From: Corinectria fuckeliana
Lineage: Eukaryota; Ascomycota; Sordariomycetes; Hypocreales; Nectriaceae
Assembly: GCA_019137255.1 (NCBI GenBank)
Contig: WPDH01000121.1
Location: 248,001-312,000 of the forward strand
DNA length: 64,000 nucleotides
Direction: 5' to 3'
Made by a program: the position numbers and the translations under genes. A model generated the notes under the pieces. It was not told the DNA's origin. It saw only the letters and a list, made by a program, of their open reading frames with translations, and made no database searches. Of the stretch, positions 33,187 through 44,569 are shown piece after piece; position 1 is the first letter of the stretch; each line of letters opens with the position of its first letter.

Positions 33187-33804
33187 ATGGCCGCCAAGCT
33201 CTCCGCCGACCTCCTCAACCAGCTGGCCAAGGCCCGCCGCTCCTTCTACCCCCTGAGCAAGGACCTCCCCATCTCCACGGCCCGCGTCACCGAGATCGTC
33301 AACGACGCGACGCTGCAGACGCCGTCGTCGTTCAACAACCAGTCCAACCGCGTGGCCGTCCTCTTCGGAACCGAGCACGAGAAGCTGTGGGACATCACCG
33401 CCGAGGCCCTCAAGGCCATCGTCCCCGCCGAGTCGTGGGAGCCCACCGAGCAGAAGCTCAACCTGTTCAAGGCCGCCGCCGGCACCGTCCTCTTCTTCGC
33501 CGACCAGACCGTCGTCGAGGACTACCAGGCCAAGTTCGCCCCCTACGCCGACAAGTTCCCCCACTGGGCCGCCCAGAGCGCCGCCATCCAGGAGTACCTC
33601 ACCTGGACCGGCCTCGAGGCCGAGGGCCTCGGCGCCAACCTCCAGCACTACAACCCCCTCATCGACGCCAAGGTCGCCGAGACCTGGAAGATCCCCGCCA
33701 CCTGGAAGCTCGATGCCCAGCTCGTCTTCGGTGGCCGCACCGGCGAGGCTGCCGACAAGACCTTTGCTCCCCTCGAGGACCGCGTCAAGGTCTTCGGTGC
33801 TTAG
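33187..33804 (+). CDS. nitroreductase-family protein, Frm2/Hbn1-like
   Basis: A single exon of 205 aa. The sequence fits the short fungal nitroreductases related to yeast Frm2 and Hbn1: RRSFYPLSKDLPIS near the N terminus, IVNDATLQTPSSFNNQSNR for the FMN phosphate and ribityl contacts, VLFGTEHEKLWDI, LFFADQTVVE, WAAQSAAIQEYLTWTGLEAEGLGANLQHYN split across the FMN and dimer contact region, and IPATWKLDAQLVFG at the end. Known members use FMN and NAD(P)H and are linked to oxidative stress and fatty-acid signalling in yeast. Nearly every codon ends in C or G, more extreme than in neighbouring genes, which together with the TATA box suggests high expression. Confidence 0.92.
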   Translation: MAAKLSADLLNQLAKARRSFYPLSKDLPISTARVTEIVNDATLQTPSSFNNQSNRVAVLFGTEHEKLWDITAEALKAIVPAESWEPTEQKLNLFKAAAGTVLFFADQTVVEDYQAKFAPYADKFPHWAAQSAAIQEYLTWTGLEAEGLGANLQHYNPLIDAKVAETWKIPATWKLDAQLVFGGRTGEAADKTFAPLEDRVKVFGA

Positions 33805-33826
33805 ATGATGCCTGAGCATAAAATCC

Positions 33827-33842
33827 AATAAACCACAATAAA
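33827..33842 (+). terminator. poly(A) signals of the nitroreductase gene
   Basis: Two AATAAA hexamers, at 33827-33832 and 33837-33842, lie 23-38 bp after the stop codon. Confidence 0.7.
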
Positions 33843-34118
33843 TAGACCAATATCTGCATTTGGGCGGAGTTAGAATAGCGAAGGAAATTATGGGCCAAAG
33901 AGTCCTTGGAACTTTACAATAACAAATAGAAAAAGACTTCACAAAACAGCAACGCCTTTTTGTAGACATTTGCCCAGTGAAACAAAGACAGGGAAGAAAA
34001 GGGCGCTCAAATCAGTCGTCCCCATATGACCTGTTAGGTATCTCCTCCTCTTCAAGACTGAAACTATATACATACATCACATGCTCACCCCCTTTATTTG
34101 TTATACAATGCACCCGCT

Positions 34119-35879
34119 TCAACCCTCGATTACTCGTCCCAGAGCTTGACCCATCTTGACCGTCTGGCCCTTCTCTACCGCCCATGTCCAGCCTTCGCGT
34201 TTGTTGTCCTCGCCCCTCTTCTGCGCAGGCGCCTCAAATACCAGCACAATGGTGCTGCCTAGCTGGAAACCACCCATCTCTTCACCACGTCGCAGAGCGT
34301 GACCCCGCAGGACGGGGCTGGCACCCTCGTATGTCGCCTCGGAGAATCCCAAGTACGGCTCGCCCCGCTTGGCAGCTTCCTCTGCTGCGTGGTCCGCCGC
34401 CGTGTCAGTCAGCAGGCTGTTCGTCCTCAGCTCTCGGTCGAAATTGATCTTGATGGACCCTACATTGGTCGCTCCAACGGGCACGTAGCTGAAGAAGCCC
34501 CATCGCCAGCGGCCTAGCAGCACAACTCGCTCGTTCAGGGTGAAGAGACCGGGGAGGGTTCGCTGGAGGTAGGGAGACACGCTGTACAGCTCGCCCGCAA
34601 AGTGACGTCGTCGGTCGACGACCCAGTTGGTGGGCGAGTGAAAGCGGTGGTAGTCGCCGGGGGCAAGGTAGATGACGGCGTAGTATAGGGATGTGTTCTT
34701 GTCTGGCGATATCATGTCATACCAGGGTCGGTCTCCTAGGGCCAGCTCGGCGCGGGCCTCGGACTCGGCGCGAGGCGACGCAGGAATCGACTCATCCGTG
34801 ACTGCGGAGCCTTGATTTCGAGTGTCGCCAGAAAGAAGATCCGGGAGAGTGTAAGATATGCCATTGACCTTGGCAAAGTCCTCATCCTGCTTGACCAATT
34901 CCTCGTCTCCTGAGAGCTCGGGGAGTACTCTACTGGACTCGAGCGAGGATGCCCCTGAAGATGCACCGGCGATGCTGGGAGCAGGCGTGTTTTTACCAAG
35001 GAGAGCATCGATGCTGTACGTCATTCCCTTGACCTGCTCAATGTCGCCGCCCTGGATTTGGCCGAACTGGAGGACCTTGCCATCGGATGGGCAGAGCAAC
35101 GTGTGATTGTCGGGATCGAGGGGCCGGGCGCCGGGCTTGAGGGTACGATAGAAGAATGCAGCGAGATTGGGGTACACGCGAATATCAGGCTCGGAAACTT
35201 CATCAAGGCTGTAGTAGTTAGTAGGCAATCGCCGAGGCAGATGGATAAAAAGGAGAGCGGCCAACATACTTGACACCAAAGGCTAGGGAATAGAGTTTGA
35301 AGCCGGGACTTCTCAGATAGTAGGGGATGGTCAATTCGTTGAATCTGCCCCAAAGCCGAGAGATGGCCTTGAGAGGCAGAGTCGACATGACCTGGACTTG
35401 CCTGCAGTCTGTATCAGCATTCGGGATCTAGCAGGAGCAAGGGGCTCCGGCGAGAGAAGCAATTGGGCATTGGCATACCATGGTCCGTCGGGTCGGATCC
35501 TAGGGCGTCTCCTGGCGGGTTTCCCATCGTCGAAGCCGGCTTGGATCTCGCGCTGCTTCTCCTGCTCCCTGGCGGAGACCTTGTAGAACTGCACGAGGCC
35601 GAGGAAGCCGATACCCAGACCGACAGGGATCCGATACCATTGGATCTTGGTGTTGCGCATGGCCTCGCCGAGGCGCTGGGAGAATCGAGGTCTCTTGCCC
35701 GAATTGGAGGCGAAGCTGCGAGTGGATGCGGCAGAGGGCCGAGGTAGGCATCGCGATCGGGGGGTGACCGGGACGGAGTGTCGAGAAGCGGCGGCGGCAC
35801 AGTTGGAGCAGCGGCCGTAGGAGTAGCCGAACATGTGACTCCTTAGCTGGGTCGAGCCAGCGCCGAGGGTCGTGGCCAT
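34119..35879 (-). CDS. PSD1: mitochondrial phosphatidylserine decarboxylase
   Basis: Minus-strand exons 35479-35879, 35270-35401 and 34119-35208 give 540 aa. I chose the ATG at 35879; a longer in-frame stretch upstream begins with GTG and so is not used. The N terminus is Arg/Ser-rich (mitochondrial presequence) and is followed by a membrane span (WYRIPVGLGIGFLGLVQFY). Family blocks are YPNLAAFFYRTLKPGARPL, CPSDGKVLQFGQI, YAVIYLAPGDYHRFHSP, LFTLNERVVLLGRW, and the autocleavage motif LGST with Ser496, which becomes the pyruvoyl group of the small alpha subunit. A Ser/Glu-rich insert of about 75 residues sits between GKVLQFG and WYDMISPD, as in other fungal Psd1 proteins. It converts phosphatidylserine to phosphatidylethanolamine at the inner mitochondrial membrane. 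Confidence 0.95.
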
Positions 35880-37196
35880 TGCGGCGAGCGGGCGGGGAGA
35901 AGAGCCCGACGACACGGAGACGAGACCAGACGGCGTAAGCAGCACGAACTCACGCGTTGTGTTCAATGGCAAAAACAAGGAAGAAGGAGGCTTGGTTGGA
36001 CGAGGGGGGAGGCAGATGGCGATGCTCGGCGACAAGCTTTTTCCTTGGAGTTGGAGTGACGGCGCTTGACGTCTGCAGGTGCCGATTGCGCTGGAATGCG
36101 GCTGTCTGTTAGCTGCCACCGAGCCGCTAAAAGTGCCAGTGCTCACTGCTGATTGACAGTGGGCTAGTACCTACGTAGGTACTAAATAGTACTACCTATT
36201 AGGTAGTAGGTACCTACTATTAGCAGCTGGGTTGAGTAACGATATCCTTGTGGTCCGTCCCCGCTCGCAAACAGAGGAAATGACGGGGTCAAAAGGCGCC
36301 GATAACTCGAATGGAAGAGAGCTTTCAGCAGAGTCAGCAGAGAAGGGTGGGCGGAAGGGCGGAAGGGGCCCGTTCCTTCCACTTCGGGCGAGACAAACCT
36401 CAACAACCTCAACATGCATCAGCACGGGCTGCAGCCTTCAGGGCACCTGCAGTGAAGGGAAAGGTACGTACCGACACCGCAACAATGGAACTTCAATGAC
36501 ATCCCGCCCGTCCTCCCTTGCACCCCTTAGCGCCACATGTATACCTTGTGGCGGAGGAGTGCCAGTGCGCACCAAAAGGATGGCCGACATAAATCTTCTG
36601 ACATTTCAGGGCATTTTGTCCAGAGGGAATGATCAACTTATTCTATCTTGAGGTCTCTCTGCCACTAAAGGGCCACTTTTCCGACCCGCTTGCCGGCGTC
36701 GCTGGCTTGTAAAGGCCACTTCTGACTTCTGGGCGTTGACTCGATCGACGGGGCATAAGCTCCTTCTTGCGCTGCTGCTCTCTTCCTCTCCTTCACCACG
36801 ACTTCTTCGCCTCCTCGCCCTCGTCAGGCGATCCAGAGAACTACTTGGAGGGAGCACTTCCTCCTGTCTGCAATCCATACACCAGCGTCTTTTGTTGACC
36901 CCATCTGCTCTTTTTTTTTGCTTTGTTCTTTACTTCTTCTCCTACTTATTATTCTTGAGCTCATTAGTAAGACAAAAAGAAAGTTAGTCGGCGCTTCCCC
37001 CCCCGACAGCCATCAGGTCTCGCCCTGCAAATCGACAACGACGCCGCCATCTCATCTCTCCCTTCGACAAACCCCCATCTCGGCTCTTCCCGTTCCCTCG
37101 ACCTTCCTCGACACTCCCGTCTTCCTCCCTCTAGCCTTGCCGCTCTCTGCTTCGCCCACCGTAGCAGCGTCGTGGCATGCCCGCAGCCTGCCCATC
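35880..37196. promoter_or_regulatory. divergent region between PSD1 and UBL gene, with palindromes
   Basis: The two genes start outward across 1.3 kb. The PSD1 side holds a cluster of three palindromes (36166-36219). The other side, from about 36750 to 37170, is C/T-rich and is probably the leader of the UBL gene. No supported ORF. Confidence 0.5.
36166..36219. repeat. cluster of three TACCTA-type palindromes
   Basis: AGTACCTACGTAGGTACT (36166-36183) is a perfect 18-nt palindrome. ACTACCTATTAGGTAGT (36191-36207) has 7-nt arms around ATT. TAGTAGGTACCTACTA (36204-36219) is a perfect 16-nt palindrome overlapping the second. Related short TACCTA/TAGGTA motifs recur elsewhere in the non-coding DNA of this window. 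Confidence 0.9.
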
Positions 37197-38645
37197 ATGG
37201 CTTCCGAGCCCCCCAGCGCCCGCCCGAACGACAGCTCCCCCGGTTCCTCCGACCAGCTCACCGTCAATCTCCAAGTCGTGTCACCTTCGGTCGGTGTGAG
37301 CCGTCCCTTGCTGTTTCCTGGCCTTGCCGCCACTACTACCGTCAAGCAGCTTAAAGACAGGATCCGCGAGAGCTTGCCTTTGCGACCCGCCGATGAGAAC
37401 CAGCGATTTATCCATCGTGGCCGCGCAATCTTCCGCGAAACGGACACCCTGCTCGACATATTTGGTGCCGATGCGGTAAGCTTCCTTCACCTTTCTAGGT
37501 CATCATGTCGTGTACTTGGTATCGATTGTTCCTTGGCTAATGTTTGCCATTGTCTTTGATCCTTCACAGCTCCGCATCCCCGACCAGCATACTATCCATC
37601 TCGTCATTCGCGATTCTCACGGTTCTCATCCACCCGCTCCGCAAGCCGCCGTCTCGCAAGCTGTCGCTCCAGCTCCCAGTCTGACTGCCCCGGTCCAACC
37701 TGCGAATGCCCCTCGCCCGTATACCTATTACTATCATCCCTATGGGCCTCAGCCGCCCCCCGGTTTTGCCAGGCGGACCCAACCTGCACCAACGGCGAAC
37801 CCCTTTCCTCAACCGCAAATGCCCTCGCCGTCCCCCGTCTACAATCCCGTCTACAATCCCGTCTACAACCCTGTCCACACCCCTGAGCAGGTGGCCGCCA
37901 TCCAGCACCAAACCGTGACGCAGTGGCTGAACCACGTTCAACGTGAGGCCATGGCTAGAGCTGTTGCTCAGAATCAGCGCACACGCGCTCAGATGGGCAT
38001 GCGCGGCATCGGCGACACTAATGCCGTGCACACCGGCGGTGACAATACTGGCCGAGCAAGTCCATCTCTTGCTCACACCGTCTATCGCGAGTACGTGGGG
38101 GCCAATGGACACAGCTACCAAGTTGAGACCGTCATACGAAATACTGCGCATAGCACCCAGACCGGTGGCATGTCTCCTGCTGAGGTACAGGGCATTCTCC
38201 GAGGGGCTGACGCCAATCAAGCTGCTCTTGCAACGACAAGTGCGATGCAGAGAAGCGCTTCTAGCACTTCGTTACACAACCGCTCCCTCGCCCAGCCTGG
38301 GGTCACCGCCCCTGTGTATCCCACCTCCGCCTCCGTGACCGGTAGCGGCCGAGCCACCCCTGAACCTACCGGAGCTCGACCAGCCGGCACGATGAGGCAA
38401 GGTTCCGAGGTTTACGTCCTATCTTCCCCAGATGGACCCCGAGCAGTGCTTTTCAACAACTCGAACTCGGACACGTATTATACGCCGAGACTTGGAGGCC
38501 AAATTAGCATTCCGCAACTTCGACACTCTCACCCACCGGGGCTGAACAATTTCATGCAAGACGCCCAAGGACAGATTCGGAGCAGACAACAGCATCATCA
38601 TCATCACCACCACCACCACCGACCTCATACCCACCAACCGCAGCC

Positions 38646-38684
<39 letters not shown>

Positions 38685-39615
38685 GCCACAGCCACAGCCA
38701 CAGCCACAGCCACAGCCACAGCAACAGCAACAGCAACGGCAACAGCAGCAACCAACGCTTCAACCACAACCACAAGTGCTCCAGCCACACCAACAGCACC
38801 AAACCCCGCCACCTCAGCCGGAGCAAAGACGTCAGGGCCGAGCCAACAATCAAGTCCGAGCCCAGAATCGGAACCAGCCCGCCATTGCTGGGATGATGCA
38901 TCATGGTAACCCGCCAGCGGGGGCGCTTCCACCTTTGCTGATGCAGCTATGGCCGCAGATCTGGCTGGTATTTCGCCTTGCGCTGTTTGTGTGGTTCTTC
39001 ACCAACCCCAACGCAAGTTGGTCGAGGTGGTTTACCATTATCTGCATTGCTTTCTTCATCTTCATTCTTAGCACCGGGGTGTTGAACGGGATTCCTGAAC
39101 ATATCTGGCGACCACTAGGACGGCACCTAGAGAATCTCATTCCTCTGGACCCGCGCCATGCCCGAAGGATTGGCCAGAACCAACCAAATCGCGATGCAGG
39201 GGAGAACAACGAGCCAAACCCAGCCGACTTGGCGGCGAGACTCGTCGCACAGAACCAGGGCCCCAACGGCTGGATCATGGCGCAATTGAGGCGGCTCGAG
39301 AGGGCTGGTCTCCTCTTCCTGGCCAGTATTGCCCCAGGTGTCGCTGAGAGACATATCGCCCAGCTGGAGGCGACAGCGGCCCAAGCCGACCGAGAACGCA
39401 GAGAGGCCGAGGCGGCAGCCACGCAGAACCACGAGAATGGTGAGAACGGTGGAGAAAATGGTGACAACAATCCGGATGGCGAGAATCACAACAATGAGAC
39501 GGAGCAAATCAATGGTCAGGACGCACAAGATCAACCACAGCTCCAGCCTGGTGGAGTGGGACAAAACAATAACGGGGACAACATGCCAGAAGGGGAGCCG
39601 CTTATAGCGTTCTGA
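37197..39615 (+). CDS. membrane ubiquitin-like domain protein, HERP/Usa1-like
   Basis: Exons 37197-37475 and 37570-39615 give 774 aa. The ubiquitin-like fold is at about residues 20-118 (LTVNLQVVSPSVG, then TTVKQLKDRIRESLP, QRFIHRGRAIFRETDTL, and after the intron LRIPDQHTIHLVIRD). The long centre is low complexity: a YNPV triplet repeat, a His run near 433-445 and Gln/Pro tracts at about 449-490. Two closely spaced hydrophobic spans follow (WPQIWLVFRLALFVWFF and WFTIICIAFFIFILSTGVL, about 555-605). The C terminus is acidic and Asn-rich. This UBL plus membrane-hairpin plan matches HERP and yeast Usa1, which scaffold the Hrd1 ligase in ER-associated degradation. That function is inferred from architecture. 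Confidence 0.85.
38583..38755 (+). repeat. in-frame CAY/CAR codon repeats (poly-His and poly-Gln/Pro)
   Basis: CAT/CAC codons encode a run of about nine His, followed by CAA/CAG runs and CAGCCA repeats encoding poly-Gln and (Gln-Pro)n in the UBL protein. Such tracts are length-variable by replication slippage. Confidence 0.9.
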
Positions 39616-40460
39616 TGTCTGCACCGACGAAGCTATTTTCAGGAGACAAAAAAAGGACGAGGAATTAGCGAGACGTGGAATGAGGTTGAAAAATGTGACG
39701 GCGATTCTGCCACGGCAAGCGTCGGATGCAATCTAATTGGGAGTTGGTGTCTTTTTTAAGGATGATAACCCTCTCGACAAGAAACCCTCCTCAAGGGAGG
39801 TGGGCGCAGGCCCTTTTGTTCTTTGCTGTAATGCGATGCGATGAGTTTGCTTTTCTTGGATTTTGTGTCGGAAGCGGTAGCTGTTTATTGAAGCGGACGG
39901 ATGTCCTGTGTAGCTCATCAATGATGGACGTGGGTTAGTGATAACCACCATAGGAGAATCTTTACAGCTATGACCGAGACCTTTGGTGCAGGATTTCCTG
40001 ACGCGACGTGTTCTATGAGAAATGACCACGTTGGTAGCGATTGTAGACCGTAGACCTTGCGGACAAGAGACCAGAGCATGTCGCTATGGGGTTGTCGTCG
40101 CGCGAGTGGGACATGATGTAAGTCAATGAATCCCTCGAACAGCCCCTTCGGGATGTCACGTCGTGGACATTGCTGCCTTCGATTTTCTCTTATCTTATCG
40201 GCGGCGGATGATACTGTATCAGACAGTTGCTGGCCAAAGCTTGAAGGAGCTCCGATCATCTAGACTACTACACCATCCTTCCCGCCACATTCACATTCGC
40301 AGGTCAATCGCTTCACGGACAGGGCCGCGCACTGCCCCGGGCTTTGGAGTCTTTACCAGCCGTGCGAAGCCGTGTCTCTGAACCATCAGTCTCTTGATTC
40401 CAGCTGTTGCCTCTTCCGGGAAGCCTTTCCGCTTGGCGACTCCCACACTCCGTCGCAACC
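39616..40460. other. intergenic region between UBL gene and UCH37 gene
   Basis: Both genes lie on the plus strand. No gene seen; presumably the 3' UTR of the first and promoter of the second. Confidence 0.5.
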
Positions 40461-41562
40461 ATGAGTGGCGGATGGAATACCAGTATGGCCTCCCTTCCCT
40501 GTTGCTCGCTGCATGGTGCTGCTGTCTTACTGTCACTGCTGCTAACCGAGGACCCCCTCGATAGTTGAGTCCGATGCGGTATGGCCTGCCTGCTCCCTCC
40601 CCGTCTCCCCGGTCCAAGTCTAACCCCCCCGCGATGGCTAGGGTGTCTTCACCTCGCTCATCGAGAACCTCGGCGTCAAAGACGTACAGTTCGAGGAGCT
40701 CCTCACCCTCGACCCGTCGGAGCTCCGCGCCCTGCAGCCCGTCTACGGCGTCATCTTCCTCTTCAAGTACCCGACCGACCAGCCCTACGCCACGCCCGAC
40801 GGCCCCCGCGACGGCGCCTTCGACCACGCCGCCGCCGAGAACATCTTCTTCGCCGCCCAGACCATTCAGAACGCCTGCGCCACCCAGGCCCTCCTCAGCG
40901 TCCTCCTCAACAAGACGCCCGACATCCAGGTCGGCGACCAGCTCGGCGACTTCCGCGAGTTCACCATGGTCCTCCCCCCCGAGTTCCGCGGCGAGGCCCT
41001 CAGCAACTCGGACCTCATCCGCGAGGTCCACAACAGCTTCGCCCGCAGCAGCCCCTTCGTCGACGAGACCCAGAAGACGGGCGAGCCCGAGGACGCCTTC
41101 CACTTCATCGCCTACACCCACATCGACGGCTCCCTGTACGAGCTCGACGGCCTGCAGCCCGCGCCCATCACCCACGGCGCCTGCGACGCCGACTCCTTCC
41201 CCGACCGCGTCGTCGACGTCCTGCAGCGCCGCGTCGCCCGCTACGCCGCCACCGAGATCCGCTTCAACCTGCTCGCCATGTGCGGCGACCTGCGCCAGCG
41301 CGCCCGCGACTTCGGCGACACGGAACTGCTGGCCCGCGAGGAGCGCAAGCGCCGCGATTGGCAGTTCGAGAACGCCCTGCGCCGGCACAACTTTGTCGGC
41401 TTCGCCGGCGAGGTGCTCAAGGGCGTCGTCAAGGAGCAGCTGGCCAAGGGCGGCGATGCGGCTGTCGACACGTGGGTCAAGGAGAGCTTGGAGCGGAAGA
41501 AGGTCGCGGAGCAGGCGTTGCGCAGGGGCGGCGGCGACGGGGATGTGGATATGGATGCATAG
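40461..41562 (+). CDS. ubiquitin C-terminal hydrolase UCH37/UCHL5-type
   Basis: Exons 40461-40482 (22 nt), 40565-40578 (14 nt) and 40642-41562 give 318 aa. The two tiny exons encode MSGGWNTIESDA, which joins directly to GVFTSLIENLGVKDVQF, the conserved UCH37 start. Catalytic residues by comparison with human UCHL5 are Gln85, Cys91 (QNACATQ), His166 (FHFIAY) and Asp181 (YELDGL). The crossover-loop region is QTIQN to PEFRGEALSNSDLIREVHNSFAR. The C-terminal ULD-like part is helical and basic (KRRDWQFENALRRHNFVGF), as needed for binding the proteasome receptor Rpn13. The enzyme trims ubiquitin chains at the 19S proteasome; in animals it also binds INO80. It sits next to another ubiquitin-system gene, probably by chance. 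Confidence 0.95.
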
Positions 41563-42115
41563 AGCCAACTAGAGAGTCTGGTTATCATGAAGCATGCATA
41601 AATGGATGACGGATAGCATGATGAGCATGATTGTGTACTATCACGAGATACCTTCTACAGCCCATGTCGGCACGGATAAACTTCTTTTCTGTGCGGTTGT
41701 TTCATTTCTATGTGTCTGCTGCTCTAGTACCATTGTTACAGCTTGATCTTGATCTCAAAGGAAGCTATTTGGGGTTCTGCGACCATGCATATTGCAGAGG
41801 AAAAAGACGACGCAGTCCCAAGCTGGGTCTCAAGCTAGGATACCCTGACAACTCATCTTTTCCGCACGTGCGAAGGCCATCAAACCTCTTTCCTCGCCTT
41901 TTGCGACCACTCGTTTCTTTCTCTCACTTTCGCTAGAACAAGCGCGAACGTCCATGTTCCGTTCAGTATCGACTCGCGAAACTACTCATCATCACCTCAA
42001 CTGCCCCCCAAAAAAACACGTTTATCAGGCATCCAACAACCAGCTGGGGGCATCTTCCCAAGAAAGCCGTATGGAAGTGGGCATAAACCAACATGCTGTG
42101 TCCAAGGGGCCTTGC
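41563..42115. other. convergent intergenic region, UCH37 and purine permease 3' ends
   Basis: No gene seen. Contains the 3' regions of two genes facing each other. Confidence 0.5.
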
Positions 42116-44569
42116 TCACCCGACCCAGCGACCAGGGGGCGTCGGCGACACCGGGGGCTCGGACAGGGGGATCCCCTCTTTGCCTGACGATCTGGCCGAG
42201 CGGCCCATCGAGCTGTTGTGGTCGCGGACCATCGGGAAGCCCCCGTCGATGCCGTCCGATGAGCTCTGGTGGGGGTGGTGGTCTTCATCGTCGTCGTCAT
42301 CGTCGTCGAGAGTACCGCGGCGACTGTGACGGATGGCGCGGACGAACCAGGGCGCGCGGCCGGAACCTTTCCAGGTCCAGTACTCCTTGAGGTCGTATTC
42401 GCGGGGCTCCCATCGGCCGCGGGTGATGAAGACAAAGATGCCGATGAGGCCGTTGAGGACGGCGTAGACGAAGACGCCTCTTTGCAAAGGGGTTAGCTGG
42501 GTGACGGGCGGGGGAAGAAGGGGAGGGACTTACGCGATGAGGCCGTAGGCAACGCTGTAGCTGAAGGGGATGAACGTCATGACGACAAAGGACGGAAGAA
42601 CGTCGCCGATATATCGCCAGTTGATTTGGGTGACTTGGCGAATCATCATGCAGCCGACCTTGGGATGTTAAGTTTAGTCATTTTGACAACACAGGAGTCG
42701 AAAACTTACTAAAACCAGGGTGCAACCAGTCGCCCAAGGCGGAACAGACGCAAATATAGGGGCGAAGAAGATGGTCATGATGAAACACAAGCCGGTGACC
42801 ATGGCCGTGAGGCCCGTCCGCCCTCCCTCGGCGATGCCAGCGCCGCTCTCGATGAAGGCCGTGACAGGAGACGAACCAAATAGGGCACTAACAGATATAA
42901 AAGCGGCGTCTGTGCAGTATGCAATCGTGGAACGGGGAAAATCACCGTCGGTGGGACTGACAACGCCGCAGAAGCGGACCATGGAGTAGAGAGTGGCGGT
43001 GGCATCGATGAGGTCCACGTAGAGGAAGGTGAAGAGGGCGAGGGCAAACTGCGAGGAGTCACCCTCGAAGGTCCAATCAAGCTGGTTGAGGGTTCTCTTC
43101 ATGGGATGCCACATGACGATCTGCTTGAAAAACTCGAAGCGAGAGTCGCCCTCGTCCGTGTGCGGGAAGTAGGTTATGGAGGTGTTGCGACTTGGCGAAC
43201 GGGAAGAGTCAGTTGGTGTCCGGGTACAGCAGAGGAGAAGAAGGATTCTAGGGACTTACGGCCAAGACAGAATGGAAACGAGGCCGATGCCAAGAATGAG
43301 AGCGTACTTTACGCGAAAGGACATGAGGAAGGCCGTGAAGATGCCACCGCAGAAGACACCCAACCACAGCTACATACTCGTTAGGACCATCTCGTGACAA
43401 GAAGATTGGGGTCGTTTGTAGACTCACCCTGGGGCTAGACATCTGCCCGCTGGAGCACATGCCCGTTGCGGGATCGAGGAGTTCCTGGGGACATCCCGCA
43501 AGGGCGAGCGGCGTAGACGTTCCACCGCCGGTGATGGCGCCAATACCAGCCGAGTAGGACAGGCCAATCTCAGTCAGGAAGAAGCCGATGCCAACACCCG
43601 TGGCGGTCTTGAGCGTAGCGGGGATGAGTTTGACGAGCCACTGCCGCATACCTGTGAGGGCGAGGAAGATGAAGATCAAGCCCTCGACGAAGACAGCCGT
43701 GAGAGCCATGCGGTACGAAATGGGGCCGCTCGCATTGTAACCGACAACCTGCAAGGTAAAGCGTGTCAGTTGAGGTGGGATGCAGATGACGGGGGGGGGG
43801 GCTAGGGTGAGTTACCTGGAAGGTGAAGTAGGCATTGAGTCCCATGCCAGGACTGTGGAATCGGAGTGTCAGTAATTTCGCGACGAAGAGCACAGGGAGT
43901 GAAAAAGGAACTTACGCAATAGCAACCGGGAGGTTAGTCAAGAGGCCAAACATGAAGCTCGCCAGACCCGAAACCGCTGCAGTGGCAGTGATGAGATCTC
44001 GGCGGACCTCTGAGAGTAGCCGTTAGCTTTCCGTTTGACCATATATACGGAGGGATTGGAGATGGTTGCGGCTCGACCTACCTTCCTTGCAAGTGACGTA
44101 TGAATCAACGCTGTCGCATGCCTGTCTGTCCTCCAGGTCGCAGAAACAAGTACCACCGGTCTGGGACAGCAAAGAGGCCTCCAAGTAGTGTTAGAAGAGG
44201 TACATCAAGCTAGAAGGGATAAAGCTTACATTGACGGCGATGATGTAAGCCATAGTCGCGAACGTGGTCAAGCCAGCGCGGACTTCGCGAAAGAAGGTCG
44301 AGCCGGGGATCTCGTCGGGCTGGAGGAGAAGAAGAACCACTGTCAACAGGTGAAGAGCGAAATGGGACAACAGACACACTTACATGGCCGGTGCCCGAGA
44401 GGTGAAAGAACCTCCCGAAACGGGACGTGGTGATGGTAGCATTAGTAACGTCGAGGAAGTCACGGTAGCCGCAGAAGCGAGACCGAGAGCCCGGCTGGGA
44501 GGGGGTGAGGCTTCTCGGAGCCATGACATCGTGGGTGCCCATCTGGGGCGTAGAAGGAATGTTCGCCAT
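42116..44569 (-). CDS. AzgA-like purine (xanthine/uracil/azaguanine) permease
   Basis: Ten minus-strand exons: 44384-44569, 44230-44319, 44082-44160, 43916-44009, 43816-43852, 43428-43748, 43260-43369, 42710-43190, 42534-42658 and 42116-42479, giving 628 aa. All nine introns are 51-72 nt GT-AG and preserve frame. Motifs of the AzgA (COG2252) branch of the NCS2-type transporters are FREVRAGLTTFATMAYIIAVN, PGMGLNAYFTFQVVG, ATGVGIGFFLTEIGL, LYVDLIDATATLYSM and SSPVTAFIESGAGIAEGGRTG, with many membrane spans between. The C-terminal cytosolic tail carries a run of seven Asp (DDDDDDDEDHH) and Ser/Pro-rich sequence. AzgA of Aspergillus nidulans imports hypoxanthine, adenine and guanine with protons; that substrate range is inferred for this protein. 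Confidence 0.93.

Noticed and set aside
33094..33969. 291-codon antisense frame over the nitroreductase gene
   Set aside because: It mirrors the high GC3 of the sense gene, its product is Gly/Val/Leu/Glu-rich without a domain, and the sense frame has clear family motifs.
35880..36146. N-terminal extension of the PSD1 frame
   Set aside because: The extension starts at a GTG and crosses the likely promoter; the ATG at 35879 gives a normal mitochondrial presequence.
38419..38932. Antisense Leu/Trp- and Ala/Val-rich frames over the UBL gene
   Set aside because: Translations of the CAG/CAC repeat on the other strand; not genes.
40291..41609. Frames of 425 (minus), 342 and 335 codons overlapping the UCH37 gene
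   Set aside because: They are composition shadows of the GC3-rich UCH37 exon; only the UCH37 frame has catalytic motifs and sensible splice joins.
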